Positions 11,638 through 40,837 of a DNA stretch of 64,000 nt are shown here, piece after piece. The position numbers and the translations under genes are program-made. Within the stretch, counting starts at the first letter, position 1, and each line of letters begins with the position of its first letter. Source of the DNA: Hemibagrus wyckioides (taxonomy: Eukaryota > Chordata > Actinopteri > Siluriformes > Bagridae); NCBI RefSeq assembly GCF_019097595.1, contig NC_080734.1:18330892-18394891 (forward strand). The letters are read 5' to 3'. The notes below the pieces were generated by a model that saw only the letters and a list, made by a program, of their open reading frames with translations, did not search any database and was not told the origin of the DNA.

Positions 11638-13727
11638 AGGAAGCAGGAGAGAGCATTCCACTGCAGATCAAACCAGACATCCAGAAGCTTAATCGGAGCT
11701 TGGCTATATTTGGACTAACAAATAGCAGATCCCTTTCTCGCATTCCTTCTCTCTCTTTCATCTCTCTCTCTCTCTCTCTCTCTCTCCCTCTCTCCTCTGT
11801 AGTAATTGCAGGGCTGTGAGGATTCCCAAAGTAGTAAATAGCGTGCTTCCCCCAAACATTGCTTTCATCCCGCTCTTTCTCCACACGGGACATTTTCCAC
11901 AGAAGATCATCTCCATTAAGCAAAGGTCTGGAGATATTTTTACAAATATTTACGCCAAACGGAGATCAATAGAAATCCGAGGTTTTCCCACGCAAATGAA
12001 CCCACACACACACACACACACAGAGCAGTTTGGGTTGTGGTTTTCCAGACAGGGAAATGTGGAGCTGTTTATATAACCGCAAAGACGAGCACATGGACAA
12101 CACACACACCAGCACACAGCAGGGGGTGAAACGGTCAACCTGCAGGGGAAAAGGTGAAGAGAGAGATCTTCTGTTTTCGTTCGTCAATAGAGAGAGGAGT
12201 GTAAATACACTGCAGCTGTGAGGCACACAGACAGAGAGGAATGCCACTCCTCTGCTTCTCTGTCACGACAAGCAAGGTGTGTGAAGCAACATCTGTAAAA
12301 TGCAGCTGTGGAGGAGGTACACACTCTGTGGTGGAGGAGCTTCGTTTAACCCCCTTTTTACCTCTGAAATCGACTTGACTTGAAGACTGAAATGAATGAT
12401 TTTCTGGCTGTGAGTCTGATATAAAGTGAGTCAGGACTCTGTTGGCTTTCACGTGTGTTCTTCCCTCTGTTGGAGAACCTTACACAGAATTTTAGTGGTT
12501 GAAGAAATGTTCAAATTTTAGCTGCTTCTGAACAAACACTTGGAGCGTCTCAGAGAGCAGAAATGGGTTTGATATCAACATTTGCTTAGAAGATACAAAC
12601 ATTTGTAGTTTTTGGAACTTTTCTATGAATATACTGCCCCTAGCAGGCTAGATAAAAACAGAAATACTTATTAAAAAAACTACAAATTCTTAAATCCCTG
12701 AGTATCTACTGTCATATGAGCTTCATATTAAACACCACTGTGGAGTGAGACATGACGAAGACATTCAATACGGAACATGGACACAACCATAACAGGAGCA
12801 AATTCCAGTTTTTGGCCTCTGGGAAATAGAGTTAATGTCACCTGATCCTCTAAACACATCCTTCTGTATATAAGATTTAACTTGAATTCAGATTCATTAT
12901 ATAGTACATTTTTCTGAGAGGCCAAAAAATGGAATTTTTAAAGGCAATAAATATTACAGCAATATGTTTATATGACAGACCTTAATCTAGGCCATCAGAT
13001 TTTCACCCGATTGCGACAGTCCGAGCAAAATAGCCTGTGGATCAATTCTTTTAAGATGCTTGGGGGAAAAAATGCATAAATCTAGCGAGCGATTTCCATA
13101 TAAAAATCTACAAAGTGTACCTGAGGCTTTGGGCACGTTTTTTTATAAAAAGCAAGTCGTCGTTTCACGTTTATTTCTTCTGTAAGAGTGAGGGAAGTGC
13201 AGCGTGTGGACGTTTTCTGAGAAGACATAATGATTCATGCTGCAGGATTGTTTCCTGGAACTCTGCGGGTTATCGCTGTTATGATTTCTCAGCAAATCAG
13301 TCGGTAAATCCTTTCAAGGATCCATCTGATTTCACACAATGCTTCATGGACCTTCAAAGCAGACTCTGAGATGCACTTTATTGTATGTTTTGGTTTGTTT
13401 TCTTTGTAAAATCTTAAGCAGATTTGACTAGAAATGATATCGCGTCTATACAAAAAAATATGAAAATTATGCTCATGATATAAGATAATAATACAAATAA
13501 AATACGTAATAATTTTAGAAGAAATTTTAAGACTGAGGCAGTCTGAGGCAGGACGGAAAACCGTGCAGGCTTTCAACTCGCTTATGGTAAAAGATCCACG
13601 CAGCTCTGGAGACTGTAGAACCAGAAGTCCAGAAACTGTGACTTATTACTGAGCTGGTTATCTCTATCATACTGTAAGGAAACTAGGTTTCATACGCTGT
13701 TATATTTAAAATATATATATATATATA
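10877..13727. other. Noncoding stretch, presumed scfd2 intron
   Basis: GA and CT runs lie at about 11598-11632 and 11758-11796, and a short (CA)n at about 12002-12021. Several open frames of 60-105 codons overlap on both strands without conserved domains or consistent splice sites. A (TA)n run leads into the transposon at 13728. Nothing else was recognised. Confidence 0.5.
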
Positions 13728-13809
13728 CACTATATTGCCAAAAGTATTCGCTCACCTGCCTTGACTCGCATACGAACTTAAGTGACATCCCATTCCTAAT
13801 CCATAGGGT

Positions 13810-14547
13810 TCAATATGACGTCTGTCCACCCTTTGCAGCTATAACAGCTTCAACTCTTCTGGGAAGGCTGTCCACAAGGTTTAGGAGTGTGTTTATGGGA
13901 ATTTTTGACCATTCTTCCAGAAGCGCATTTGTGAGGTCACACACTGATGTTGGACGAGAAGGCCTGGCTCTCAGTCTCCGCTCTAATTCATCCCAAAGGT
14001 GTTCTATCGGGTTGAGGTCAGGACTCTGTGCAGGCCAGTCAAGTTCCCCCACACCAGACTCTGTCGTCCATGTCTTTATGGACCTTGCTTTGTGCACTGG
14101 TGCACAGTCATGTTGGAAGAGGAAGGGGCCAGCTCCAAACTGTTCCCACAAAGTTGGGAGCATGGAATTGTCCAAAATGTCTTGGTATGCTGAAGCATTC
14201 AGAGTTCCTTTCACTGGAACTAAGGGGCCAAGCCCAGCTCCTGAAAAACAACCCCACACCATAATCCCCCCTCCACCAAACTTTACACTTGGCACAATGC
14301 AGTCAGACAAGTACCGTTCTCCTGGCAACCGCCAAACCCAGACTCGTCCATCAGATTGCCAGATGGAGAAGCGCGATTCGTCACTCCAGAGAACGCGTCT
14401 CCACTGCTCTAGAGTCCAGTGGCGGCGTGCTTTACACCACTGCATCCGACGCTTTGCATTGCACTTGGTGATGTATGGCTTGGATGCAGCCATGGAAACC
14501 CATTCCACGAAGCTCTCTGTGCACTGTTCTTGAGCTAATCTGAAGAC
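13810..14547 (-). pseudogene. Truncated Tc1-like transposase (C-terminal part)
   Basis: Read on the - strand, this matches the C-terminal two-thirds of the neighbouring transposase, including SDESRF, FQHDCAP and [11 protein letters not shown], and ends at a stop at 13810. The DNA-binding N-terminus is gone. At 14547/14548 the transposase sequence joins directly to a 30-bp 5' terminal repeat (TTGCCAAAAGTATTTGCTCA on -), a deletion of nearly 400 bp relative to the sister copy. About 8 bp are also missing near 14493 next to CCATGG, which breaks the frame relative to the sister. It cannot make a functional transposase. Confidence 0.85.
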
Positions 14548-14698
14548 CATGAGTGAGCAAATACTTTTGGCAATATAAAAGTATTCGCTCACCCATCCAA
14601 ATAATCAGAATCAGGTGTTCCAATCACTTCCATGGCCACAGGTGTATAAAATCAAGCACCTAGGCATGCAGACTGTTTTTACAAACATTTGTGAAAGA

Positions 14699-15730
14699 AT
14701 GGGTCGCTCTCAGGAGCTCAGTGAATTCCAGCGTGGAACTGTGATAGGATGCCACCTGTGCAGCAAATCCAGTCGTGAAATTTCCTCACTCCTAAATATT
14801 CCACAGTCAACTGTCAGCTGTATTATAAGAACGTGGAAGTGTTTGGGAACGACAGCAACTCAGCCACGAAGTGGTAGGCCACGTAAACTGACGGAGCGGG
14901 GTCAGCGTATGCTGAGGCGCATAGTGCGAAGAGGTCGCCAACTTTCTGCAGAGTCAATCGCTACAGACCTCCAAACTTCATGTGGCCTTCAGATTAGCTC
15001 AAGAACAGTGCGCAGAGAGCTTCATGGAATGGGTTTCCATGGCCGAGCAGCTGCATCCAAGCCATACATCACCAAGTGCAATGCAAAGCGTCGGATGCAG
15101 TGGTGTAAAGCACGCCACCACTGGACTCTAGAGCAGTGGAGACGCGTTCTCTGGAGTGACCAATCGCGCTTCTCCATCTGGCAATCTGATGGACGAGTCT
15201 GGGTTTGGCGGTTGCCAGGAGAACGGTACTTGTCTGACTGCATTGTGCCAAGTGTAAAGTTTGGTGGAGGGGGGATTATGGTGTGGGGTTGTTTTTCAGG
15301 AGCTGGGCTTGGCCCCTTAGTTCCAGTGAAAGGAACTCTGAATGCTTCAGCATACCAAGACATTTTGGACAATTCCATGCTCCCAACTTTGTGGGAACAG
15401 TTTGGAGCTGGCCCCTTCCTCTTCCAACATGACTGTGCACCAGTGCACAAAGCAAGGTCCATAAAGACATGGATGACAGAGTCTGGTGTGGAGGAACTTG
15501 ACTGGCCTGCACAGAGTCCTGACCTCAACCCGATAGAACACCTCTGGGATGAATTAGAGCGGAGACTGAGAGCCAGGCCTTCTCGTCCAACATCAGTGTG
15601 TGACCTCACAAATGCGCTTCTGGAAGAATGGTCAAAAATTCCCATAAACACACTCCTAAACCTTGTGGACAGCCTTCCCAGAAGAGTTGAAGCTGTTATA
15701 GCTGCAAAGGGTGGACCGACGTCATATTGA
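14699..15730 (+). CDS. Tc1-like transposase, uninterrupted DD34E reading frame
   Basis: This 343-residue frame has the length of a full Tc1-family transposase, the enzyme that cuts its element at the terminal inverted repeats and inserts it at TA sites. I chose the ATG at 14699 ([13 protein letters not shown]) because Tc1 transposases commonly begin this way; an in-frame ATG at 14615 would add 28 unlikely residues. Residues about 1-110 carry two helix-turn-helix-like segments (for example [14 protein letters not shown] at 28-40) separated by a GRPRK linker at 59-63. The catalytic triad is intact: D154 in LWSDQSRF, D245 in FQHDCAP and E280 in [10 protein letters not shown], with 34 residues between the last two. 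A glycine-rich box lies at 189-192. SDQSRF replaces the more usual SDESRF seen in the sister copy. No stop or frameshift is visible, but whether it is expressed or active is unknown. Confidence 0.9.
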   Translation: MGRSQELSEFQRGTVIGCHLCSKSSREISSLLNIPQSTVSCIIRTWKCLGTTATQPRSGRPRKLTERGQRMLRRIVRRGRQLSAESIATDLQTSCGLQISSRTVRRELHGMGFHGRAAASKPYITKCNAKRRMQWCKARHHWTLEQWRRVLWSDQSRFSIWQSDGRVWVWRLPGERYLSDCIVPSVKFGGGGIMVWGCFSGAGLGPLVPVKGTLNASAYQDILDNSMLPTLWEQFGAGPFLFQHDCAPVHKARSIKTWMTESGVEELDWPAQSPDLNPIEHLWDELERRLRARPSRPTSVCDLTNALLEEWSKIPINTLLNLVDSLPRRVEAVIAAKGGPTSY

Positions 15731-15812
15731 ACCCTATGGATTAGGAATGGGATGTCACTTAAGTTCATATGCGAGTCAAGGCAGGTGAGCGAATACTTTT
15801 GGCAATATAGTG

Positions 15813-16536
15813 TATATAAAATGATTTGGGATCTGAGCTAAATGACATAACCGACATCCAGCCATCTCATAAAACATGAGACCAACCCTGCAGTATTTTT
15901 TCACCTCACCACCCCTTCCACAAACCCCCTGCTCTTACCCTAGTCTCATTACGCCGGTGAAGTTTTCTCATTTTTTTAGCGTATTTGGGTACGTAGTGTT
16001 GAAGATGACTTTATTACGGTGCATTCCCCACAGGCCTGGTGACTGGGATCTGGTTACGCTTCAATACAATATCAAGGACATTATGATCTGTTTTTATTCT
16101 GATTATATTTCACCAACAAGATTACATCATTCTTCAGTAATATAAAAAAATAAGACAAGACCAGGCAAGGCCAGCTTTCTTAGACTGCTATCGGCTACAC
16201 TGGTGTTTTGTTTTTGTTTTTGTTTTTGTTTTTTTCCCCCAGATGTAAATGGTACACCATTTTTTAATGCGATCTTTTTAAAGATCTTCTAGAAATGACC
16301 TAGATTCATGCTACGCCGTTCTTCTGTGTTGAATCCAATCTATGATGTATAGATGTTTATTTCTGCCGATTTTTAGCAGAGAAGGTGGTGTCTGTTGCGT
16401 GTTCCATGCATCATTTCACCGAGTAAAAGAACAACAAGAATGTTTTGTCTCATGGCTGAGGAATGAAAGATAACCATAATACTGGAATTTACATGATAAT
16501 GCTGAAAAGATCTCAATGTTGTGTCAAAAGAGACTC
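15813..16536. other. Noncoding stretch, nothing recognised
   Basis: Ordinary sequence with a short (GTTTTT)n run at about 16206-16237. No exon or known repeat is seen. Confidence 0.45.
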
Positions 16537-16900
16537 GGGCATTGTTCCAGCATGACAGTGTACCTGTGCACATAGACGTGGTGTGTGTCTCAATCAGCTC
16601 TGTCCATCCCTAGATCCACCCCTGATTTATTTCCCTGCTGTTAGAATATGCTCCACTCTTCTCTGTCCGATTTGGACATTTCCACTTAGGGGTGTAGTCA
16701 CTTTTGTTGCTAATGGTTTAGACATTAATGGCTGTGTGTTGAGTTATTTTGAGGGGATGGCAAATTTACACCGTTATACAGGCTGTACACTCACTACTTT
16801 ACACTGTAGCAGAGGGTCATTTCTTCAGTGTTGTCACATGAAAAGATATAAAATATTTACAAAAATGTCAGAGGTGTACTCACTTTTGTGAGATACTGTA
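16537..16900 (+). mobile_element. 3' remnant of a Tc1-like element
   Basis: The fragment begins with GTTCCAGCATGACAGTGTAC, the decayed DNA for the FQHD catalytic region of a transposase. It then has TGGCTGTGTGTTGAGTTATT and ends in GTGTACTCACTTTTGTGAGA TACTGTA, the 3' end of a common fish Tc1-type family. The 5' part is absent and there is no open frame. Confidence 0.65.
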
Positions 16901-17716
16901 CATTAGGCATGAAGGTATGGACTCATCAAAATCAGATAAATGATGTGAGATTAGACTTTTGGGCCCCACTGTAGATATCGTAACATTCAGGCTTGAAAAT
17001 ACATATGCTTTTGTTTCAAAAGTTTGCCTCTGGCTCTCTTATGCTGATGGAGCATCACTCAGCTTCTCAGGTGCCTCTGTTTGTTTGGCTCCGTCTCCAA
17101 CATGACCGGTTACCTGGATACCCATCCGGCCCTGCGTTCCACAGTGGCGGCTCTGAGCCCAGTGCCAACCACATGACCAAAGACATCTGCATGTTGGATG
17201 CTATTTCTTTACCACTAGAGCCACACACTCTCTCTCTCTCTCTCAGCTCTTGTTTCCTGGGGCTGTGAGTTTAGTAGATGCACATTAGAGAGCCCATTAT
17301 ATTTTGATTAAACCTGGAGACATTCCCTCCTTCTCCTTCTCAAAAGCTCTTTTGTGCTCTGCCCCCGTCTCTGGGATCATTCAATCTAATACACACCGTC
17401 CACAGGCAATCGCCTGATGTCACACATCACACACCCTGGACTCCCTTCTTCCCATCTCACTCCTAGTGTGTATCTCTCAGGGGCTCACAGGTGTGTTCAA
17501 GCCACTAACAAAATCCAAGAAATTCAGGCACTTTTACCAGAACGCTTATTTAAATGTCTCGCTTTTCATTTGCTGTCTTTAAAAAAAAAAAGAAACCCAA
17601 CAAAAACACCCAAACAAATGGAAAAGGGGCCTTCAGTAGCAGGAGGCTTTCATCTAGTTCAAGGTCAAGATTATGCTGTGTGTGTGTGTGTGTGTGTTCC
17701 AAGCTCCAGAGCTATG

Positions 17717-17774
<58 letters not shown>

Positions 17775-17864
17775 TCGTACACAGTTTGTCTGTCAGTCTC
17801 TTTCTGTCTTTGTGCCTCTCTCTTGCTCTCTCTCACTATTTGTCTCTCTCTCCTTTTCTTTCTT

Positions 17865-17900
<36 letters not shown>

Positions 17901-18151
17901 TCACCACTGTCTCCCTATCTCTCTGTCTGTCTCTCTTTTACCCACCACTGTCTCCCTGTCTCTCTATCTTTCTCTCTCTCTCTTACCTGCTGTCCACAGT
18001 AGATGCTTGGCCACGCCTCCACTGCCTCACTTATATTTAATGTGTTCTTGTGATTCCTGAGATTGATGTGTAGCCATAGCAACATTAATTATTATGGTAA
18101 TGGAAAGTCCTCAAAATCGTAAGACAAACCTGTGTGTGTGTGTGTGTGTAG
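16901..18151. other. Presumed scfd2 intron with CT/CA microsatellites
   Basis: A (GT)n run lies at about 17675-17696, a long (CT)n(CA)n tract at 17718-17774 and irregular CT-rich DNA at 17810-17990. The open frames here are repeat by-products. The last 20 bases before the scfd2 exon are a pure TG repeat ending in TAG. Confidence 0.6.
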
Positions 18152-36374
<18,223 letters not shown>

Positions 36375-36665
36375 GAAGTGAAAGAAGACCACACACACAC
36401 ACACACACACACACAAGCATACACATTCCCAAAGACACACACAAGCATTTTTCTTCCTTTTTTTCCATTTTCCATGTACCAGAGACCAAAACACAAGTGT
36501 TTCACTAAGACTAAAAACAATCAGATCTTAACTCACTGACGTCCAGGTTAAAGTGGTTTATTGTAAATCGATGCTAAGGGCACTTCTTAAAGTGTACAAA
36601 GTTGATCAAATTGTTTGGTTTGTAAATTGTTGCATGTTGAAATAAAATTGAGAATAATAACAGCA
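36375..36665 (+). promoter_or_regulatory. scfd2: scfd2 3' UTR with probable polyadenylation signal
   Basis: After the stop codon the first + strand AATAAA is at 36641-36646, in a T-rich setting. A (CA)n run at about 36391-36414 would lie in the 3' UTR. The cleavage site is inferred, not seen. Confidence 0.5.
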
Positions 36666-36669
36666 TATT

Positions 36670-36713
<44 letters not shown>

Positions 36714-37220
36714 AGAGAAAGAAAGTGAGAGAGATAGAAAGTGAGAGAGAGAAAGAGGTGGATGGGGATAGATAAGTACTGTTCACACTTTTGTTTCTTT
36801 TACTTTCCCCTCTGCAGTTTCATGCTTTCTCTCACTCAGAATTCATTGTTGTCATTTGTTGTGTGTGTGTGTGTGTGTTTGGCGGGGGGGCGTTGGGGGG
36901 GGGGGGTGTTAACAGGGTGCAGTATACTCTCCCTGAGTCATATTCCATTCTACACACACACTTTCTGTTTCTTAGGAACAGAACCAGTGTGTTATACTTT
37001 TTTACAGATGTGTAGAATACATTACCAAGCAATTCCAGCCACATTTATGACTTAAAGTCAGCATTTTACCGAGTTCGCACTGAGCTGGCCTGCTTCTTAT
37101 TGTTCTACCTCACGCTCTGTCTGCCAAATGAGTGTGTAACTGATGACATGGGCAACTCCAGCACCATTAAGTCAATCTGCTGACTTTGTGTTTTCGGTCT
37201 GAAAACAGGCAGTGTATGTT

Positions 37221-37257
<37 letters not shown>

Positions 37258-37301
37258 GACAATCTGAGTCCAAAAGTATTCAATTATAGAGTCAAGTATA
37301 T
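36666..37301. other. Convergent scfd2/rasl11b intergenic region
   Basis: (GT)(GA) microsatellites lie at about 36669-36720, (GT)n with a G-run (GGCGGGGGGGCGTTGGGGGG) at about 36861-36906, and (GT)(TA) at about 37219-37257. No exon was recognised. Open frames here are short and repeat-based. Confidence 0.55.
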
Positions 37302-37307
37302 TTTATT
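37302..37307 (-). promoter_or_regulatory. rasl11b: Candidate distal polyadenylation signal of rasl11b
   Basis: AATAAA on the - strand, about 640 bp past the stop codon. A nearer AATAAA lies at 37626-37631 (- strand). Either or both may be used. Confidence 0.4.
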
Positions 37308-37625
37308 TTCAATCACAAAACAATAAATAAGATCAAGCCTTAGCCCTGGGCAATGATGTAAAGTGCATTTAAAAAAAATAATTGTACAAATTGGCACTGA
37401 AGAGTTTCACACAGAAACACATATGGCTTGTGGCCTTCAGCCTTTAGTGCCTCGTTCCTATAACAATGCCTGCTTTCAGCTGGTTTCTGCTGAGAGCTGA
37501 AAGCCTTGACAAAAAAAAAAGAAAACGTCTGCGTCGATAAAAATACCCAGCCCTCTGTCCTTCGCGAGCTCTGTTGCCGGGTGAAGTTGTCTGCAGATAT
37601 AACGCAGTGTGTGCGTACGTTAATG

Positions 37626-37631
37626 TTTATT
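37626..37631 (-). promoter_or_regulatory. rasl11b: Candidate proximal polyadenylation signal of rasl11b
   Basis: AATAAA on the - strand (CTAAATAAACATTAACG), about 315 bp past the stop codon. Confidence 0.4.
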
Positions 37632-37946
37632 TAGTCCGATCGTCTTTTTGCGTTCTTCATCATTAAGGCGGATTTAGACGCCACGGTTCTGAGTATCCTG
37701 CTGTATCCGCTCTCGTACGAGTCAGTCACAGCAGCACAGGTGGCTTTACCCTCCACCACCAAGTTGGTCAAAGTTCACAAGTCAGAGGTCACCGATTTCA
37801 GCACCGTTTAGATGTGGCATGCTCAAGAGCAAGACTGCAACTTTACTTCAGTGAGCCTCTATCTTCGAGATCTTCGCCCCGCCACTCAAGCGTGCGCTCT
37901 TATCTTGTCTAGCCCCACATCTGGGCTCGTCCCTCCCTCTTTTCCC

Positions 37947-38444
37947 TCACACAGAGGTGACTGTGCGCACTTTGGCAGACAGCACCTGCTTGAAGCGCCT
38001 CTTCAGGTCCTGCATGTTGGGGGATTTGGGCCTGGGGATGAGAGGTGACCTCTTCTTCTCGTTGCTGGCTGAAGCTGCGTTTGTACTGGTGCTGAATGGC
38101 ACCTGTCGTTTGGCAAGCTCTGTGCAGAGTCTGTGGAAAGCTCCGTGCACCTGACTGTAGTCTTCGCTGGCTGACACCTCGTAGAAGGAGCAACCGAGTG
38201 CCAAGGCCAGTGCCGGGCCCTGCTGAGCCTCCACCCGCCTCACGTGCACCATGTCTGCCTTGTTGGCCAGCAGGATAACTGGTGGTGCCGGTCTATCAGC
38301 ATACACGTGACTGACTAGCTGATGGAGCTGACTAATGAGGTCGAAGCTCTGACTGTCGGTCACAGAATAGACCATGACCACGGCATCGGCCCACTGGATG
38401 GAGCATCTCACGTGCTCGGTGCAGCTCAGGCCGTTGGCGTTTAC
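37947..38444 (-). CDS. rasl11b: rasl11b exon 4 (coding part)
   Basis: 498 nt including TGA, acceptor GTCTCTTTCAG. It encodes [11 protein letters not shown] through NKAD and EVSAS to the basic C-terminus. Open frames on the + strand here are shadows. Confidence 0.96.
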   Translation of the reverse strand, partial: VNANGLSCTEHVRCSIQWADAVVMVYSVTDSQSFDLISQLHQLVSHVYADRPAPPVILLANKADMVHVRRVEAQQGPALALALGCSFYEVSASEDYSQVHGAFHRLCTELAKRQVPFSTSTNAASASNEKKRSPLIPRPKSPNMQDLKRRFKQVLSAKVRTVTSV

Positions 38445-39628
38445 CTGAAAGAGACATGAATTTAAATTATTGCCTGTTCAGGTTAACACAGTTTGGAAAT
38501 AAAACAAATTCAGTGTATCATACTCTATATGGCTAAAAGTATGTGAACGCCAAACCATCACACACTTCTCTGAACTATTACCACAAAAGTCAGAAGCACC
38601 CAATCTTATGAGATGCCTTTGTGTGCTGTAGAAACTTTTAAACCTGGTCTAGAAAATGAAACACTTGAGTCTTATCTAAAAAAAAAAATCGCCAGATTTA
38701 GAGATGCTACCTTGCCAAAAAAAAAAAAAAGAGTTGCTCATGTACTGATGTCTCTCTGATGGTAGTGTTACAGTATGGTTTTACTGCCTGAGATGACCAT
38801 TAGAAGGGAAGTATCGTTTGGATAACCCTTACACGAACTGAGGGGAAATGAAGTGGCTAGACTTCTAGTCTGAAGAACAGACATTCTGCGGTTTTTGGAT
38901 CAAAGCCCGGGTCAGGAAACGAGCCTCGGCATGACAGAGAAATTAAAACACCAAAAAATGGTTTGTCGTTCAGGAAAACTGAGCGGATCTGAGACAGAGA
39001 GAGCCCCACACACACACACACACACACACAGCTCAGTCTCCCACTGCGCATCGTGATGTTCGTGGGTTCCGAAAAATCGTGATATGAGACTCAGGATTCC
39101 AAACAAATCCAGCAAAAGGCTTGTGCTCGTTCACAAAAGGTGAAACAAAACAGGCAAACATATACTTCTATATCAGCTTACCTGGACTCCAGGTGTGTCC
39201 TGCACTTGAATAGCCACTTGTTCTCCGTCGATCTGGACTTCTCTGGAATACAGGTTGCCTGTAAATATTAACACACATGTTGACATGGAGATTCTACAGA
39301 TGTTCGTGAGTGCCGTAAATTAAAAAAGTGGGGGGGAGATAAAGTTATATATTTACCTGCATTTCTTTCGTAGTCGCCGATAAAGCGCTTGGTGAGGAAG
39401 CGAACAACGAGAGCTGGAAATAAACAAGACGCACGTGAGTCTATAAGCTTTCAGTCAAACACTGCTATTAAAATAAAAACCTAAAGGCAATGGTTTAATA
39501 GTAGGGTTGAACTTACCGGTCTTGCCCACTCCACTGCCCCCGAGAACGGCGATCTTAATGACGCGGTTGGACAGGCACTCCGAGCTGGGGTACTCCACTA
39601 TAGTAGACATGTTCTGGATGAGGCGCAT
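37947..39628 (-). CDS. rasl11b: rasl11b, RAS-like protein family 11 member B (complete)
   Basis: The coding exons on the - strand are 39628-39517, 39413-39357, 39258-39182 and 38444-37947, giving 247 residues (human RASL11B has 248). It is a small Ras-like GTPase. Visible motifs are the P-loop GGSGVGKT (30-37), [16 protein letters not shown] spanning the effector region (42-57), DTPG in place of the DTAG of Ras (77-80), NKAD (143-146) and EVSAS (171-175). The C-terminus is basic, with [17 protein letters not shown] and the ending KVRTVTSV, and has no CAAX prenylation box, as known for RASL11. The start MRLIQNM and the ending TVTSV separate it from RASL11A. All introns (103, 98 and 737 bp) have GT-AG ends and the frame is continuous. 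It lies tail to tail with scfd2. Confidence 0.96.
38528..38680. mobile_element. Tc1-like MITE fragment in rasl11b intron 3
   Basis: ATATGGCTAAAAGTATGTGA then CACACACTTCTCTGAACTATTACCACAAA matches the left part of the Tc1-like remnants at 9.5 and 63.0 kb. The right end is not visible. It lies in the 737-bp intron. Confidence 0.5.
39000..39030. repeat. (CA)n microsatellite in rasl11b intron 3
   Basis: CA repeats of about 26 bp at 39006-39031, between exon 3 and exon 4. Confidence 0.9.
39182..39258 (-). CDS. rasl11b: rasl11b exon 3
   Basis: 77 nt, acceptor AATATTTACAG, donor CCAG|GTAAGC. It encodes [20 protein letters not shown] then DTPGVQ. Confidence 0.95.
39357..39413 (-). CDS. rasl11b: rasl11b exon 2
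   Basis: 57 nt, acceptor TTTATTTCCAG, donor GCAG|GTAAAT. It encodes [19 protein letters not shown] and the first base of a split Gly codon. Confidence 0.95.
39517..39628 (-). CDS. rasl11b: rasl11b exon 1 (coding part)
   Basis: 112 nt from ATG (39628-39626) to the donor ACCG|GTAAGT. It encodes [14 protein letters not shown] through the P-loop GGSGVGKT plus the first base of the next codon. Confidence 0.95.
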
Positions 39629-39767
39629 GGTGACTTAAAGCATATAATTAAATGAAACAGAAAAACAAAGTCCAAGCAGAAAAACAGGACAATATCCACT
39701 CCGTCATCCGAAATATGTCTCCTCTGTTGGTTATCTGGCTTTATACTTACGTTAAAAAAAATCTGCA

Positions 39768-39807
<40 letters not shown>
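39768..39807. repeat. (AAT)n microsatellite in the rasl11b 5' leader
   Basis: About 13 repeats of AAT on + (ATT in the direction of rasl11b), between the TATA box and the start codon. It would be transcribed unless removed by a 5' UTR intron. Confidence 0.9.
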
Positions 39808-39861
39808 GTCGCAGTTAATTATTATACCTGTTGCACTCCCTGTGCACAGGACTCAGCGCTC

Positions 39862-39975
39862 TGAGGCGAGAGCCAGCGAGTTCGGGACATTTATACGCGC
39901 ACCAGAAAAGCTCGTCTGTGATTGGTTGTTGTCTGGCTCAGAGTCCCCGCCCACCTGCTTTCATGTGGAACCAAT
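39862..39975 (-). promoter_or_regulatory. rasl11b: rasl11b core promoter
   Basis: On the - strand there is TATAAA at 39895-39890 (GCGTATAAATG), CCAAT at 39925-39921 about 30 bp upstream, and a reversed CCAAT at 39971-39975, the spacing expected of NF-Y sites over a TATA promoter. Transcription would start near 39862-39866, about 235 bp before the ATG. This is inferred from motifs only. Confidence 0.6.
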
Positions 39976-40837
39976 CAGAATGCTGATAATTGAGCAAAAC
40001 ATTCCAGATGCCAGGGAGTCAAATCATTTGGACAGTAAGAGCTGGCTCGCAAATATTTTATTTCCTCTAAACTGCGATGTTTGTTGTTTATTTCTAAATC
40101 TGTCCGCAATTGTTTCATTAAATGCGTCTTGCAAGAAAACCATGACATAAATATAAATGCGCGTTGGGACTCATAAAGTAAACTTTCCTGCTTTGATGTT
40201 ATTGTTGCTTTATTGTAAAGATTCATTTCTAACAACAAGAAGGACACTCTGTGACATAACACATCTGGAAATCCAATACATTCCTCATTAGTAGCTCACG
40301 TGTTGGAAAGAGGTTCCAATTGAGTGTTTTTTTTTTTTTTTATTCAGTTATACCTCGAGTCGACTCTCAAGCTTCACCCAAAAGAACCGACTCCTTAGTG
40401 AACGACTCCTCCACCAGAGCCTGCACACAGGCTTGATGTTATCTTCTGTATCTTCTATCTCCACTTTGACAGATTTGATGTTGTCTTTGTAAACCTATTT
40501 ACGTAAACGAAATCAGAAACGGGTCGGGATATTATCTTCTTTTTCACTCTTGACTCTTTTCTGGTTCAAGCACCTGGCTTTCTGTCACCTGTCGCCTCAA
40601 AAACAAGACTTTCCCACATTTACCTTTTCCTTTATGGCCAAACTGTAGGACTGTGGAGCAGCTGCATTTTAGGGTGACAGGGACACATGTAACAATAACA
40701 TGTGTTTCTGCCAGTATGCACTGAACCTGGAGCTAAGCAGATATACCACTATAATGAGATAAATAAAGCCTTGACTCGGACAGAATCATTTCAGAAGCTC
40801 TGAAAGATTGCGGTAATTACATTATTACATACATCTA
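39976..40837. other. Upstream flank of rasl11b, nothing recognised
   Basis: Ordinary sequence with a T-run at about 40328-40342. It could hold distal regulatory elements, but none is recognisable from sequence alone. Confidence 0.4.

Larger units (their letters stand above)
13728..15812. mobile_element. Composite Tc1-like transposon, two copies head to head
   Basis: Both outer ends are the same 3' terminal sequence in inverted orientation. The left begins CACTATATTGCCAAAAGTAT and the right ends with its complement, each flanked by TA, the usual Tc1 target duplication. The outer 95 bp or so differ at about one position. Inside are a deleted - strand copy (13728-14577) and a nearly complete + strand copy (about 14572-15812), fused at their 5' ends around 14571-14580. 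The arms 13728-14547 and about 14985-15812 form a large imperfect palindrome. The + copy seems to lack the outermost bases of its own 5' end. Confidence 0.9.

Noticed and set aside
14022..15768. Long open frames opposite the Tc1 transposase (up to 248 codons)
   Set aside because: They are antisense shadows of the transposase gene and appear in both inverted copies.
37957..38278. + strand frames across the rasl11b last exon
   Set aside because: They are antisense shadows of a well-supported coding exon.
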